From Flavobacterium filum DSM 17961 (lineage in GTDB: Bacteria; Bacteroidota; Bacteroidia; Flavobacteriales; Flavobacteriaceae), in NCBI RefSeq assembly GCF_000425465.1, contig NZ_AUDM01000004.1:62001-126000 (forward strand): a stretch of DNA of 64,000 bases, read 5' to 3'. Below, piece after piece: positions 43,492 through 52,533 of the stretch. The number at the start of each line of letters is the position of its first letter. Within the stretch, counting starts at the first letter, position 1. The translations under genes and the position numbers were made by a program. The notes below the pieces were generated by a model, which was not told where the DNA came from, did no database searches, and was given only the letters and a program-made list of their open reading frames with translations.

Positions 43492-45267
43492 ATGATTTCA
43501 ATAACCCGCCTTTTTGATTTTCCCTATTATCAACTGGAAAAAAATAATATTCCGGACTGTTTAGTTACCAAATACAATGGTGAATGGGTAAAAACTTCTA
43601 CACAAGAATATATTGATAAATCGAATGCTATTTCAAGGGCATTTATTCGATTAGGAATTCAAAAAAATGATAAAATAGCCTTAATATCCTCTACTAATCG
43701 AACGGAATGGAATATTTTTGACATTGGTTCGTTGCAAGTAGGAGCTCAAACGGTACCTATTTATCCTACTATCGCTTCAGAAGATTACGAATATATTTTA
43801 AATCATTCTGAATCGAGTTATTGCATCGTTTCAGATCAAGTTGTTTATGATAAATTAATTGCAATAAAAAATAATGTCCCAACATTAAAAGATATTTTTT
43901 CTTTTGATGAAATTTCAGGTTGTAAAAACTGGAAGGAATTATTAGCATTAGGCTCAGATATTTCCAATCAAGATGTGGTGGAAGACCGTAAAAACAATGT
44001 AAAACCTGAAGAATTAGCGACTATCATTTACACTTCAGGAACTACAGGAAGACCTAAAGGTGTAATGCTTTCTCATCACAATATTGTTTCCAATGTTTTA
44101 GATAGTGCTCCCAGAATTCCTTTTAAAGAAGGCACAAGTACCGCCCTAAGTTTTTTGCCTATTTGCCATATTTTTGAAAGGGTAATTTTGTACATCTACC
44201 AATACTATTCCGTTTCTGTATATTTTGCAGAAAGTATCGAAAAATTAACTGATAATCTAAAAGAAGTACATCCCAACGTAATGACCGTTGTGCCAAGATT
44301 ATTAGAGAAAGTATATGACAAAATTTATGGAAAAGGTGCAGAATTGACCGGTATCAAAAAAATGCTTTTTTTCTGGGCGATTAATCTTGGCTTACGCTAC
44401 AAACCCTACAGACAAAACGGTTGGTGGTATGAAAAACAATTGGGTATAGCCAGAAAATTAATTTTCAGTAAATGGAAAGAAGCTCTTGGCGGAAAATTAG
44501 ATGTTATGGTTTCAGGAAGTGCCGCACTTCAACCTCGCTTAGCTAGAGTATTTGCAGCTGCCGGAATTCCGGTAATGGAAGGTTATGGCTTAACCGAAAC
44601 ATCTCCGGTTATATCTGTAAACGATATGCGAAACGGACTATTTAGAATTGGTACCGTTGGAAAATTAATAAAAGGTGTAGAAGTAAAAATTGCGGAAGAC
44701 GGAGAAATTCTTTGTAAAGGACCAAATGTGATGATGGGTTATTACAAAGACCAAAATTTAACAAATGAAGTCATTAAAGACGGTTATTTTCATACGGGAG
44801 ATATTGGCGAATTTGATAATGATGGTTTTCTCAGAATTACCGATCGTAAAAAAGAAATGTTTAAAACTTCCGGTGGAAAATATATTGCTCCACAGTTAAT
44901 CGAAAATCGTTTAAAACAATCTTTTTTCATTGAACAAGTTATGGTTATTGGGGATGGCGAAAAAATGCCGGGAGCTTTTATTCAACCTAATTTTGATTTT
45001 GTAAGAGAATGGGCAAAAAGACACCATGTTGATTTAACAGAATCAAATGATGAACTTGTTAAAAATCCTAAAGTGATTGAACGATTTCAAGAAGAAGTGA
45101 ATGAAGCCAATGAAAAATTTGGAAATTGGGAAAAAATCAAACGATTTGAGTTAACTCCTGATGTTTGGTCAATTGATGGAGGTCACCTCACACCTACCAT
45201 GAAACTGAAACGGAAAATTGTAAAAGAAAAATACCAACACCTTTACGATAAAATTTATAAAGAATAA
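43492..45267 (+). CDS. Long-chain fatty acid-CoA ligase
   Basis: ATG 43492 gives 591 residues; a TTG at 43444 lies further upstream in frame but is unlikely. AMP-binding motifs are clear: YTSGTTGRPKGVMLSH, EGYGLTETSPVIS, YFHTGDIGEFDNDGFLRITDRKKEMFKTSGGKYIAP. The FACS-type signature and length fit long-chain acyl-CoA synthetases, which activate imported or recycled fatty acids for beta-oxidation or lipid synthesis. It ends 4 bases before the convergent rluD-like gene. Confidence 0.92.
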   Translation: MISITRLFDFPYYQLEKNNIPDCLVTKYNGEWVKTSTQEYIDKSNAISRAFIRLGIQKNDKIALISSTNRTEWNIFDIGSLQVGAQTVPIYPTIASEDYEYILNHSESSYCIVSDQVVYDKLIAIKNNVPTLKDIFSFDEISGCKNWKELLALGSDISNQDVVEDRKNNVKPEELATIIYTSGTTGRPKGVMLSHHNIVSNVLDSAPRIPFKEGTSTALSFLPICHIFERVILYIYQYYSVSVYFAESIEKLTDNLKEVHPNVMTVVPRLLEKVYDKIYGKGAELTGIKKMLFFWAINLGLRYKPYRQNGWWYEKQLGIARKLIFSKWKEALGGKLDVMVSGSAALQPRLARVFAAAGIPVMEGYGLTETSPVISVNDMRNGLFRIGTVGKLIKGVEVKIAEDGEILCKGPNVMMGYYKDQNLTNEVIKDGYFHTGDIGEFDNDGFLRITDRKKEMFKTSGGKYIAPQLIENRLKQSFFIEQVMVIGDGEKMPGAFIQPNFDFVREWAKRHHVDLTESNDELVKNPKVIERFQEEVNEANEKFGNWEKIKRFELTPDVWSIDGGHLTPTMKLKRKIVKEKYQHLYDKIYKE

Positions 45268-45271
45268 TTTT

Positions 45272-46315
45272 TTATTCTTCTTCCGGTTGTTGATGGGTTT
45301 TGGAATAATTTCTCCATTTTTCAATGCATTCCGTTAAATCAGCTGGAATAGGCGAATCAAAACGCTTAAATTCCTTTGTAGTAGGATGCTCAAAACCAAG
45401 TGTTTTGGCATGTAAAGCTTGACGCGGAAGAATTTTAAAACAATTTTCAACAAACTGTTTGTATTTTGTAAACGTTGTTCCTTTCAAAATTTGATCTCCA
45501 CCATATCGTTGGTCGTTAAATAAAGGATGACCGATATGCTTCATGTGAGCACGAATTTGATGTGTTCTTCCTGTTTCTAATTTACAAGAAATCAAAGTTA
45601 CATAGCCAAATCGTTCTAGTACTTTATAATGGGTAACTGCTGGTTTTCCGTGAGCTTCGTCTTGAAAAACTGCCATTTGCATGCGGTCTTTCAAATGTCT
45701 TCCAATAAAACCTCGAATCGTACCTTCTTCTTCCGAAGGATTCCCCCAAACCAAGGCAATGTATTCTCTTTCTGAAGTCTTATCGGCAAACTGTTTGGCT
45801 AAATACGCCATGGCATGATCTGTCTTAGCAATTACCAATAAACCAGAAGTATTTTTATCAATACGATGCACCAAACCCGGTCGTTCGGAACTATTCATCG
45901 GTAAATTCTCAAAATGAAAAGCCAATGCATTTACTAGTGTTCCGCTATAATTGCCGTGACCGGGATGTACAACCATTCCGGCTTCTTTATTTATAACCAA
46001 CAATTGATCATCTTCATAAATAATATTCAAAGGAATATCTTCCGGTTCCAATAAATATTCATACGGCGGATGTGCCATCAAATAACGAATGACATCAAAG
46101 GGTTTTACCTTGTAATTTGATTTTACCGCAACTTCATTAACCAAAATATTTCCTTCTGTTGCGGCTTGTTGAATTTTATTTCTAGTCGTATTTTCAACTA
46201 CTTGCATCAAATATTTATCAATGCGAACAATTGATTGACCTTTCGGTACTTCAAAACGATGGTGTTCATACAACTCATCTTCAGATTCCAAATCAGTAGA
46301 TTTAAAATTACTCAT
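45272..46315 (-). CDS. rluD: RluA/RluD-family 23S rRNA pseudouridine synthase
   Basis: The 347-residue protein has an N-terminal S4 domain (RIDKYLMQVVENTTRNKIQQA) and a RluA catalytic domain with the Asp motif GLVHRIDKNTSGLLVIAKT and GRTHQIRAHMKHIGHPL. RluD-type enzymes modify helix 69 of 23S rRNA; the S4 domain and length support this member of the family. Its start overlaps the stop of the PASTA gene by one base, indicating one transcript. Confidence 0.9.
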   Translation of the reverse strand: MSNFKSTDLESEDELYEHHRFEVPKGQSIVRIDKYLMQVVENTTRNKIQQAATEGNILVNEVAVKSNYKVKPFDVIRYLMAHPPYEYLLEPEDIPLNIIYEDDQLLVINKEAGMVVHPGHGNYSGTLVNALAFHFENLPMNSSERPGLVHRIDKNTSGLLVIAKTDHAMAYLAKQFADKTSEREYIALVWGNPSEEEGTIRGFIGRHLKDRMQMAVFQDEAHGKPAVTHYKVLERFGYVTLISCKLETGRTHQIRAHMKHIGHPLFNDQRYGGDQILKGTTFTKYKQFVENCFKILPRQALHAKTLGFEHPTTKEFKRFDSPIPADLTECIEKWRNYSKTHQQPEEE

Positions 46316-46923
46316 TACTGAACTTCAATTTCTTGTTGATTTAAAAGGCTGTCTATTTCGGTTTCATCAAAAGCTACTTTTCCGTCACCCAAAACTAAAT
46401 CAATTTTAGAAGTTTTCATGATTTTTGTTCCTGGTTTCACTTTTTGACCATTATATCGCATTTCTAATACCATATCTTTACCCAAATAGGGTTTATACGT
46501 TATGCTGCCTACTTCTAAACCAATTGATTTTAAAGTTGGTTCTGCTTGACGGTAGGTTTTTTCAATTAAATCTGGTAGCATAACAAATGCATAACCATCA
46601 GCGTTAATTTTGATATAAACTTTTCTATTTGCTTTTACTTTGGCTCCTGCTTTTGGTTCTTGTTCAACAACCGCAAATTTTGGAAAATCTTTGTTATAAT
46701 CTAATGTATCTAATAAAACATATTCTAAATCGAGGTTATCTAATTTTTCTTCTACTTGTTCAATTGTCAATTTTCCTAAATTAGGTACAGTGATTTCTTC
46801 ACCATGATTAGTAAAATAAGAAAGCATATTAAAGAACACAAATGCAATGACCAAAACAATAGAAATTGCCGCAATCATTTGTTTGAAGAAAATTTTACTC
46901 GTTAGATAAGCTCTTAGACTCAT
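46315..46923 (-). CDS. PASTA domain membrane protein
   Basis: The 202-residue protein has one N-terminal hydrophobic segment (about residues 15-35) and then PASTA-type repeats (VPNLGKLTIEQVEEKLDNL; MLPDLIEKTYRQAEPTLKSIGLE). PASTA domains bind peptidoglycan fragments, usually in Ser/Thr kinases and PBPs; here there is no kinase. The gene is divergent from ddl, which supports a cell-wall link. Confidence 0.9.
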   Translation of the reverse strand: MSLRAYLTSKIFFKQMIAAISIVLVIAFVFFNMLSYFTNHGEEITVPNLGKLTIEQVEEKLDNLDLEYVLLDTLDYNKDFPKFAVVEQEPKAGAKVKANRKVYIKINADGYAFVMLPDLIEKTYRQAEPTLKSIGLEVGSITYKPYLGKDMVLEMRYNGQKVKPGTKIMKTSKIDLVLGDGKVAFDETEIDSLLNQQEIEVQ

Positions 46924-47028
46924 GTTTATTTTATTTGTTGCAAAGATATAAAATTATAAACCGTTTTTTGTTTCAATAAATAATGATAATTTTGTTTATC
47001 ATAAACCTAACCTTTCAAACGCAATCAA

Positions 47029-48003
47029 ATGAAAAATGTTGCCATCATCATGGGTGGATATTCCAGTGAATATCAAATTTCGCTAACCAGCGGCGGCGTT
47101 GTCTATTCTTATTTAGATAAATCAAAATACAAGGCTTTTAAAATTCATATTTTCAAAGAAAAATGGGTTTATGTAACCGAATCCGGTACTGAATATTCCG
47201 TTAATAAAAATGATTTTTCTGTAGATGTAAATGGAGATAAAATAACATTTGATGTCGTTTTTAATGCCATTCATGGTACACCCGGTGAAGACGGCCTAAT
47301 GCAAGCCTATTTTGAATTATTAGGAATTCCACAAACGAGTTGTGATTATTACCAATCGGCTTTGACCTTTAACAAAAGAGATTTGCTTTCGGTTTTAAAA
47401 CCTTATGGAATCAAAACGGCTACTTCCTATTATTTGAATTTAGGCGATGTAATAGATGCCGATTTAATTATCAAAACGGTAGGTTTACCTTGTTTTGTAA
47501 AACCCAACAAATCCGGTTCGAGTTTCGGAATTTCGAAAGTTAAATCGTTAGAAGAACTTCTTCCGGCCATAGAAAATGCGTACAAAGAAGATAACGAAAT
47601 CATCATCGAAAGTTTTTTAGATGGTGTAGAAGTTTCGGTTGGAGTGATTAATTACAAAGGAAAAGTAACCGTTCTTCCTATCACAGAAATCGTTTCTGAA
47701 AATGATTTTTTTGATTACGAAGCCAAATATTTGGGAAAATCGCAAGAAATTACTCCGGCCCGAATTAGCGATGAATTAAAACAAAAAGTAGAAACAGTTG
47801 CCAAAAGAGCTTATGAAGTTTTGAAAATGAAAGGCTTTTCTCGAAGTGAATTCATCATAGTAAATAACGAACCCTATATGCTGGAAATGAATACCATTCC
47901 GGGGATGACAACCGAGAGTATTTTGCCACAGCAAGCTAAAGTTGCCGGAATTTCGTTAACGGAATTGTTTGATAACGCCATTGAATTGGCATTGTTACGA
48001 TAA
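47029..48003 (+). CDS. ddl: D-alanine-D-alanine ligase
   Basis: The 324-residue ATP-grasp protein has the Ddl motifs: IIMGGYSSEYQISLTSG, AIHGTPGEDGLMQAYFELLGIP, FVKPNKSGSSFGISKVKS, and the C-terminal EMNTIPGMTTESILPQQA. It joins two D-Ala for peptidoglycan precursors. The DUF433/DUF5615 pair and coaD follow on the same strand. Confidence 0.95.
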   Translation: MKNVAIIMGGYSSEYQISLTSGGVVYSYLDKSKYKAFKIHIFKEKWVYVTESGTEYSVNKNDFSVDVNGDKITFDVVFNAIHGTPGEDGLMQAYFELLGIPQTSCDYYQSALTFNKRDLLSVLKPYGIKTATSYYLNLGDVIDADLIIKTVGLPCFVKPNKSGSSFGISKVKSLEELLPAIENAYKEDNEIIIESFLDGVEVSVGVINYKGKVTVLPITEIVSENDFFDYEAKYLGKSQEITPARISDELKQKVETVAKRAYEVLKMKGFSRSEFIIVNNEPYMLEMNTIPGMTTESILPQQAKVAGISLTELFDNAIELALLR

Positions 48004-48028
48004 AATATTTATCTTTAAACAAAAAATC

Positions 48029-48253
48029 ATGATTGATTATAAAAAATATATCACCATTAATGCTGAGGTTCGTTTTGGAAAACCTATCATTTCCGGAACA
48101 AGAATTACGGTTTATGATGTTTTAAATTGGTTAGCAAATGGAATGAATGTAAGTGATATCATAAAAGATTATCCTGAACTCAATGAGGAACAAATAAAAG
48201 CATGTTTGGCTTATGCTGCCGATAAGGAACATAAAATACAAATAGCATCGTGA
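48029..48253 (+). CDS. DUF433 protein (antitoxin-like)
   Basis: ATG 48029 gives 74 residues; an upstream frame start at 47969 overlaps ddl and is not supported. The sequence GKPIISGTRITVYDVLNWLANG and ELNEEQIKACLAYAADKE is the DUF433 signature, a small winged-helix-like family resembling the antitoxin of VapBC-type modules. It overlaps the next gene by the four bases GTGA, so the two are translationally coupled. Confidence 0.9.
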   Translation: MIDYKKYITINAEVRFGKPIISGTRITVYDVLNWLANGMNVSDIIKDYPELNEEQIKACLAYAADKEHKIQIAS

Positions 48254-48591
48254 AATTACTTTTCGATCAAAATATTTCCTTTAGAATTCTATCTAAAATA
48301 GATATAAATTTTCCTGAGGCAAAACAAGTGAGACAGCTAGGAATTGAAAACTTCACGGATATTGAAATTTGGAAATATGCTCATAAAAATGACTTTACAA
48401 TTGTAACATTTGACGGTGATTTTTATGATTTATCAAAGTTTAAAGGTTTTCCACCCAAGATTATCTGGTTACGTTTCGGTAACACAAAAACCGATTTCAT
48501 TGCCTTAATTTTAAATTCAAAACACGCTCTAATTTCTGATTTCATTCAATCTGAAGCGTATTCTGAAATAGCTTGTTTAGAAATCAAATAA
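48250..48591 (+). CDS. DUF5615 PIN-like protein (toxin-like)
   Basis: The 113-residue protein starts with GTG overlapping the DUF433 stop. It begins KLLFDQNISFRILSKI and continues IWKYAHKNDFTIVTFDGDFYDLS, the DUF5615 family, which has a reduced PIN-like nuclease fold with the acidic residues Asp6 and Asp in FDGDF. DUF433-DUF5615 pairs are proposed toxin-antitoxin modules. Activity is unproven. Confidence 0.88.
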   Translation: MKLLFDQNISFRILSKIDINFPEAKQVRQLGIENFTDIEIWKYAHKNDFTIVTFDGDFYDLSKFKGFPPKIIWLRFGNTKTDFIALILNSKHALISDFIQSEAYSEIACLEIK

Positions 48592-48602
48592 AATCTATTG
48601 AA

Positions 48603-49058
48603 ATGAAAAAAGCAATATTCCCCGGTTCGTTTGACCCAATTACATTAGGGCATTTTGATATCATACAACGTGGTATTTCATTGTTTGATGAAGTCATCGT
48701 TGCTATTGGAGTTAATGCTGAAAAAAAATACATGTTTTCGCTAGATGAACGCAAAAAATTTATTGAAGAAGCTTTCAAAGATGAGCCCAAAGTTCGCGTC
48801 ATTACCTACGAAGGATTAACCATCGATTTATGCAAAAAAGAAAAAGCAGAGTTCATTTTGCGTGGTTTACGCAATCCGGCCGATTTTGAATTTGAAAAAG
48901 CCATTGCCCATACCAACCGACGATTATCAAAAATTGAAACCGTTTTCTTGTTGACGGCCTCAAAAACTTCGTATATAAGTTCAAGCATCGTTCGCGATGT
49001 TATCAGAAACGGTGGCGACTTCACGGTTTTAGTTCCCGAATCAGTAAAAATAAAATAA
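48603..49058 (+). CDS. coaD: Phosphopantetheine adenylyltransferase
   Basis: ATG 48603 gives 151 residues; a start at 48573 inside the DUF5615 gene is less likely. The nucleotidyltransferase motif PGSFDPITLGHFDII and the C-terminal SSSIVRDVIRNGGDF, with LRGLRNPADFEFE between, identify CoaD, which makes dephospho-CoA from 4'-phosphopantetheine and ATP. Confidence 0.95.
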   Translation: MKKAIFPGSFDPITLGHFDIIQRGISLFDEVIVAIGVNAEKKYMFSLDERKKFIEEAFKDEPKVRVITYEGLTIDLCKKEKAEFILRGLRNPADFEFEKAIAHTNRRLSKIETVFLLTASKTSYISSSIVRDVIRNGGDFTVLVPESVKIK

Positions 49059-49062
49059 CTTT

Positions 49063-50793
49063 ATGTTCCAATCAAAACTAGCTTTTTTTCTATTTATTTT
49101 ACCCTTTTTTGTTTTTGCTCAAAATTCCAATTGGCAAACACCTTATGAAAAAGGAAATAAAAATCAAACCGCGACTTATGAAGAAGCGATGCTTTTTTAC
49201 AAAAGATTAGCTGCTCAATACAACACATTAGAAATCAAAGAAATGGGACTAACCGATTCTGGTGAGCCTTTACATCTTTTGCTGTATAATCCGGTTCGCA
49301 ATTTTGATCTTTCAAAAAATCAATCGAAAGCCATTTTATTGATTAATAATAACATTCATCCTGGTGAACCCGATGGTGTGGATGCTTCAATGATGCTTTT
49401 TCGGGATTTGGTTTTTCAAAAAATTCCAGCTCCAAAAAACACGATTGTGGCCATGATTCCTTTTTATAATATTGGTGGAACATTCAATAGAAATTCCTTT
49501 TCAAGAGCCAATCAAAACGGTCCGGAAGCGTATGGTTTCAGAGGAAATGCCAGAAACTATGATTTGAATCGTGATTTTGTAAAATCAGATACCAAAAATG
49601 CTAGAAGTTTTGCCGAAATTTTTCATCTCGTAAAACCGGATGTATTTATTGATAATCACGTGAGCAATGGTGCCGATTATCAATATGTGTTTACTTATAT
49701 TCAGACACAACATCAAAAATTAGGTTCAGATTTAGGCCTCTTTTTACAAAATGAAATGACACCGGCCCTCAGAAAACAGTTATTGAAAAAGAAAATTGAA
49801 AGTATTCCGTATGTAACGGTTTATGGATCAACACCGGATAAAGGGTTTTCACAAATGATGGATTTACCCAGATATTCAACCGGTTATACCTCTTTATTTC
49901 ATACAATAGGATATATGCCGGAAACACACATGCTCAAAAAATATGAAGATCGGGTTAAAGTCACCTATGAATTTATGGTGGAAACGTTGAACTATACCGA
50001 CAATAATTTTCAAAAAATTAAAACGTTAAAAAAGGATAATGCAAAGACCTTTTCTGTCGGAAAATCTTATCCTTTACAGTGGAAAATTGACAGTACAAAA
50101 GTGGAACAAATTGAATTTTTAGGTTTTGAATCCGGTTACAAGAAAAGCGAAATATCCGGTAAAGACCGACTGTTTTATGACCAAAAGAAACCCTTTAAAA
50201 AGCAAATACCTTATTACACTTCTTATGTTCCCACCAAAAGCGTAACTATTCCATCAGCCTATGTAATTCCGAAATCGTGGTGGAATGTTCTGGGTTTGTT
50301 AAAACTCAATCAAATTGAAATGACGCAATTGGAAAACGACACTATTATTGAAGTAGAAAAATATAAAATTGCAGATTACAAGACGAGTTCAAATGCTTAT
50401 GAAGGGCATTACCAACATTCGAATACAACAGTAACTAAATCCATAGAAAAAGTTTCATTCCAAAAAGGAGACTATATCATTTCCACTCAACAATTTGGCG
50501 TGAAATATTTATTGGAAACATTAGAACCCGAAGCTCCGGATTCCTTTTTTAATTGGAACTTTTTTGATGCGGTTTTGCAACAAAAAGAAGGTTATTCTGC
50601 GTATGTATTCGAAGATTTGGCTGTTGAGATTTTAAAGAAGAATCCATCTTTAAAGGAAAAATTGGATAAGAAAAAAGTCGAAGACAAAGCATTTGCTGAA
50701 AATGGCTCGGCTCAATTGGACTGGATTTATAAAAATTCGGCTTATTATGAGGCCTCTCACCTTACCTACCCGGTTTATAGAATTTTAAAATAA
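49063..50793 (+). CDS. M14-family zinc carboxypeptidase, secreted
   Basis: The 576-residue protein has a signal peptide (cleavage near residue 20, VFAQ). The M14 metal motif is seen as NNIHPGEPDGVDASM (HxxE) with NARNYDLNRDF and DNHVSNGADY (third His). The catalytic Glu region follows as PETHMLKKYED. It probably trims peptides or peptidoglycan peptides in the periplasm. It starts 4 bases after coaD and converges on the NUDIX gene with no gap. Confidence 0.88.
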   Translation: MFQSKLAFFLFILPFFVFAQNSNWQTPYEKGNKNQTATYEEAMLFYKRLAAQYNTLEIKEMGLTDSGEPLHLLLYNPVRNFDLSKNQSKAILLINNNIHPGEPDGVDASMMLFRDLVFQKIPAPKNTIVAMIPFYNIGGTFNRNSFSRANQNGPEAYGFRGNARNYDLNRDFVKSDTKNARSFAEIFHLVKPDVFIDNHVSNGADYQYVFTYIQTQHQKLGSDLGLFLQNEMTPALRKQLLKKKIESIPYVTVYGSTPDKGFSQMMDLPRYSTGYTSLFHTIGYMPETHMLKKYEDRVKVTYEFMVETLNYTDNNFQKIKTLKKDNAKTFSVGKSYPLQWKIDSTKVEQIEFLGFESGYKKSEISGKDRLFYDQKKPFKKQIPYYTSYVPTKSVTIPSAYVIPKSWWNVLGLLKLNQIEMTQLENDTIIEVEKYKIADYKTSSNAYEGHYQHSNTTVTKSIEKVSFQKGDYIISTQQFGVKYLLETLEPEAPDSFFNWNFFDAVLQQKEGYSAYVFEDLAVEILKKNPSLKEKLDKKKVEDKAFAENGSAQLDWIYKNSAYYEASHLTYPVYRILK

Positions 50794-51390
50794 TTAAATC
50801 GTTTCTTTCTCAAATAACAGTTTAATATTTTCATAAGAATTGGTCAAACACGAAGCAATGTTTTCAGGTTTGACCCATTCTACTTTTTCAATGCCTTCTT
50901 CCAATTGCCCTGTCATTTTTCCGGAAAAGGACGTTTTCATTTCAAACCAATGGGTAATTTTCAATTTATAACGACCGTTACGTTTGAAAATATGATAGGT
51001 TTTCGATAATTTACGTGTGATCTTCAAATTTTTTACTCCGGTTTCTTCTTCTACTTCACGAAGGGCTGTATCTTCAATTTCTTCACCTTTTTCAATTCCA
51101 CCTTTAGGTAAGTCCCATTTTTTATTGCGATAAATGAATAAAACTTCATTTTTATCATTAAAAACCAATCCGCCACCGGCTTTTTCAACCGGAATTTTAG
51201 CTTTCAATTTTTTAAGAATTTCTTTTTCATCCGGATGGTATAAAAAAGCTTTATCCACTTTATTTTTAAAGATTTTGATGATAAGTTGTTTGATATCAAC
51301 ACTATCCAATAAAAACAATTGAAAATCAGTTTCTTTTTGTATCTGATTTGTCAAAAAAAGTGGCTTGTCGTTCACAAAAACTTTATACAT
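50794..51390 (-). CDS. NUDIX hydrolase
   Basis: The 198-residue protein has a C-terminal NUDIX domain with the box GGIEKGEEIEDTALREVEEETGV (split here as GGIEKGEEIEDTALREVEEE and TG). The N-terminal 65 residues (residues 1-65) are an extra domain with no motif I recognise. Substrate unknown; NUDIX enzymes hydrolyse nucleoside diphosphates linked to another group. Its ATG lies only 7 bases from the divergent pyrE ATG. Confidence 0.92.
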   Translation of the reverse strand: MYKVFVNDKPLFLTNQIQKETDFQLFLLDSVDIKQLIIKIFKNKVDKAFLYHPDEKEILKKLKAKIPVEKAGGGLVFNDKNEVLFIYRNKKWDLPKGGIEKGEEIEDTALREVEEETGVKNLKITRKLSKTYHIFKRNGRYKLKITHWFEMKTSFSGKMTGQLEEGIEKVEWVKPENIASCLTNSYENIKLLFEKETI

Positions 51391-51397
51391 TTGTACT

Positions 51398-52045
51398 ATG
51401 ATTTTTAATAAAGATACAGCTAAAAAAACAGCCGAATTGCTTTTACAAATAAACGCAATTAAATTAAATCCAAAAAATCCTTTTACATGGGCTTCCGGAT
51501 GGAAATCTCCTATTTATTGTGATAACCGCGTAACGCTCTCATTTCCACCGATTCGAAATTATATTCGGGAGGAATTTTCCAAAAACATTGAAAAAGAATT
51601 TGGAAAACCCGATGTTATTGCAGGTGTCGCCACCGGTGCCATAGGTATTGGAATGTTAGTTGCCGAATACATGGGACTACCCTTTGTTTACGTTCGTCCG
51701 GAACCTAAAAAACACGGTCGTCAAAACCAAGTAGAAGGTTTTTTGCAAAAAGGACAAAATGTGGTAGTGGTAGAAGATTTAATCAGTACCGGAAATAGTA
51801 GTTTATTGGCCGTTGAAGCCTTAAAAGAAGCCGGTGCAAATGTAAAAGGAATGGTTGCTATATTTACTTACGGATTTGATGTTTCGACTGAAAACTTCAA
51901 AAAAGCTAAAGTAACGTTGCATACGTTGTCTAATTATGACAATTTATTAGAATTGGCCGTTGCCAAAAAATACATCACCGAAGAAGAACAACATACTTTG
52001 CAAGAATGGCGAGTAAGCCCATCTACTTGGGGTGTGGAGGTTTGA
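51398..52045 (+). CDS. pyrE: Orotate phosphoribosyltransferase
   Basis: ATG 51398 gives 215 residues; a TTG at 51365 lies inside the divergent NUDIX gene. The PRPP-binding motif VVVVEDLISTGNSSL, FTWASGWKSPIYCDNR near the N-terminus and VRPEPKKHGRQNQVEG identify PyrE, which makes OMP from orotate and PRPP in pyrimidine synthesis. Confidence 0.95.
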   Translation: MIFNKDTAKKTAELLLQINAIKLNPKNPFTWASGWKSPIYCDNRVTLSFPPIRNYIREEFSKNIEKEFGKPDVIAGVATGAIGIGMLVAEYMGLPFVYVRPEPKKHGRQNQVEGFLQKGQNVVVVEDLISTGNSSLLAVEALKEAGANVKGMVAIFTYGFDVSTENFKKAKVTLHTLSNYDNLLELAVAKKYITEEEQHTLQEWRVSPSTWGVEV

Positions 52046-52057
52046 GAAAAGAAATTA

Positions 52058-52123
52058 GAATATAGAGAATAGAATATAGAAAATAGATTATCCGTTTACC
52101 GTCAACAGACAACAGACAACTGA
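52058..52123. repeat. Two adjoining heptamer arrays
   Basis: First GA-anchored units: GAATATA, GAGAATA, GAATATA, GAAAATA, GATTATC (52058-52092). Then CAA-anchored: CAACAGA, CAACAGA, CAACTGA (52103-52123). They fill the gap between pyrE and the SRPBCC gene. Confidence 0.8.
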
Positions 52124-52131
52124 AAAAAAAA

Positions 52132-52524
52132 ATGAATTTAGAAAGCCCAAAAGTTACCGTAGAAAAATCAGCTCAGTATTTATTTGAATCCTTGAGTGAT
52201 GTTCGCAATTTTGAAAAATTAATGCCGGATACCATCGCCAAATTTGAAGTAACCGGAGAAGATTCTTTTATCTTCGGTTTAAAAGGAATGCCGGAAATCA
52301 AATTGAAAATGAAGGAAAAAAATACTCCAAGTCAAGTTGTTTTGGGAGCTGCTTCTGATAAATTACCCTTTACTTTAACCGGAAACATTCATACATTAAC
52401 TGAAAATAGTTCGGAGGTGCAATTGGTTTTTGATGGTGATTTCAACCCTATGATGGCGATGATGATCAAAGGGCCAATCTCAAAATTTATTGAGACACTT
52501 GCGTCCAATATGAAAAAATTATAG
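52132..52524 (+). CDS. SRPBCC-family ligand-binding protein
   Basis: The 130-residue protein has the START/Bet v 1-like helix-grip pattern: VEKSAQYLFESLSDVRNFEKLMP at the start, a beta-rich middle, and an amphipathic C-terminal helix (GPISKFIETLASNMKKL). Ligand unknown. It follows pyrE on the same strand across a heptamer array and converges on the GH3 fusion gene. Confidence 0.83.
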   Translation: MNLESPKVTVEKSAQYLFESLSDVRNFEKLMPDTIAKFEVTGEDSFIFGLKGMPEIKLKMKEKNTPSQVVLGAASDKLPFTLTGNIHTLTENSSEVQLVFDGDFNPMMAMMIKGPISKFIETLASNMKKL

Positions 52525-52533
52525 ACTATTCTA

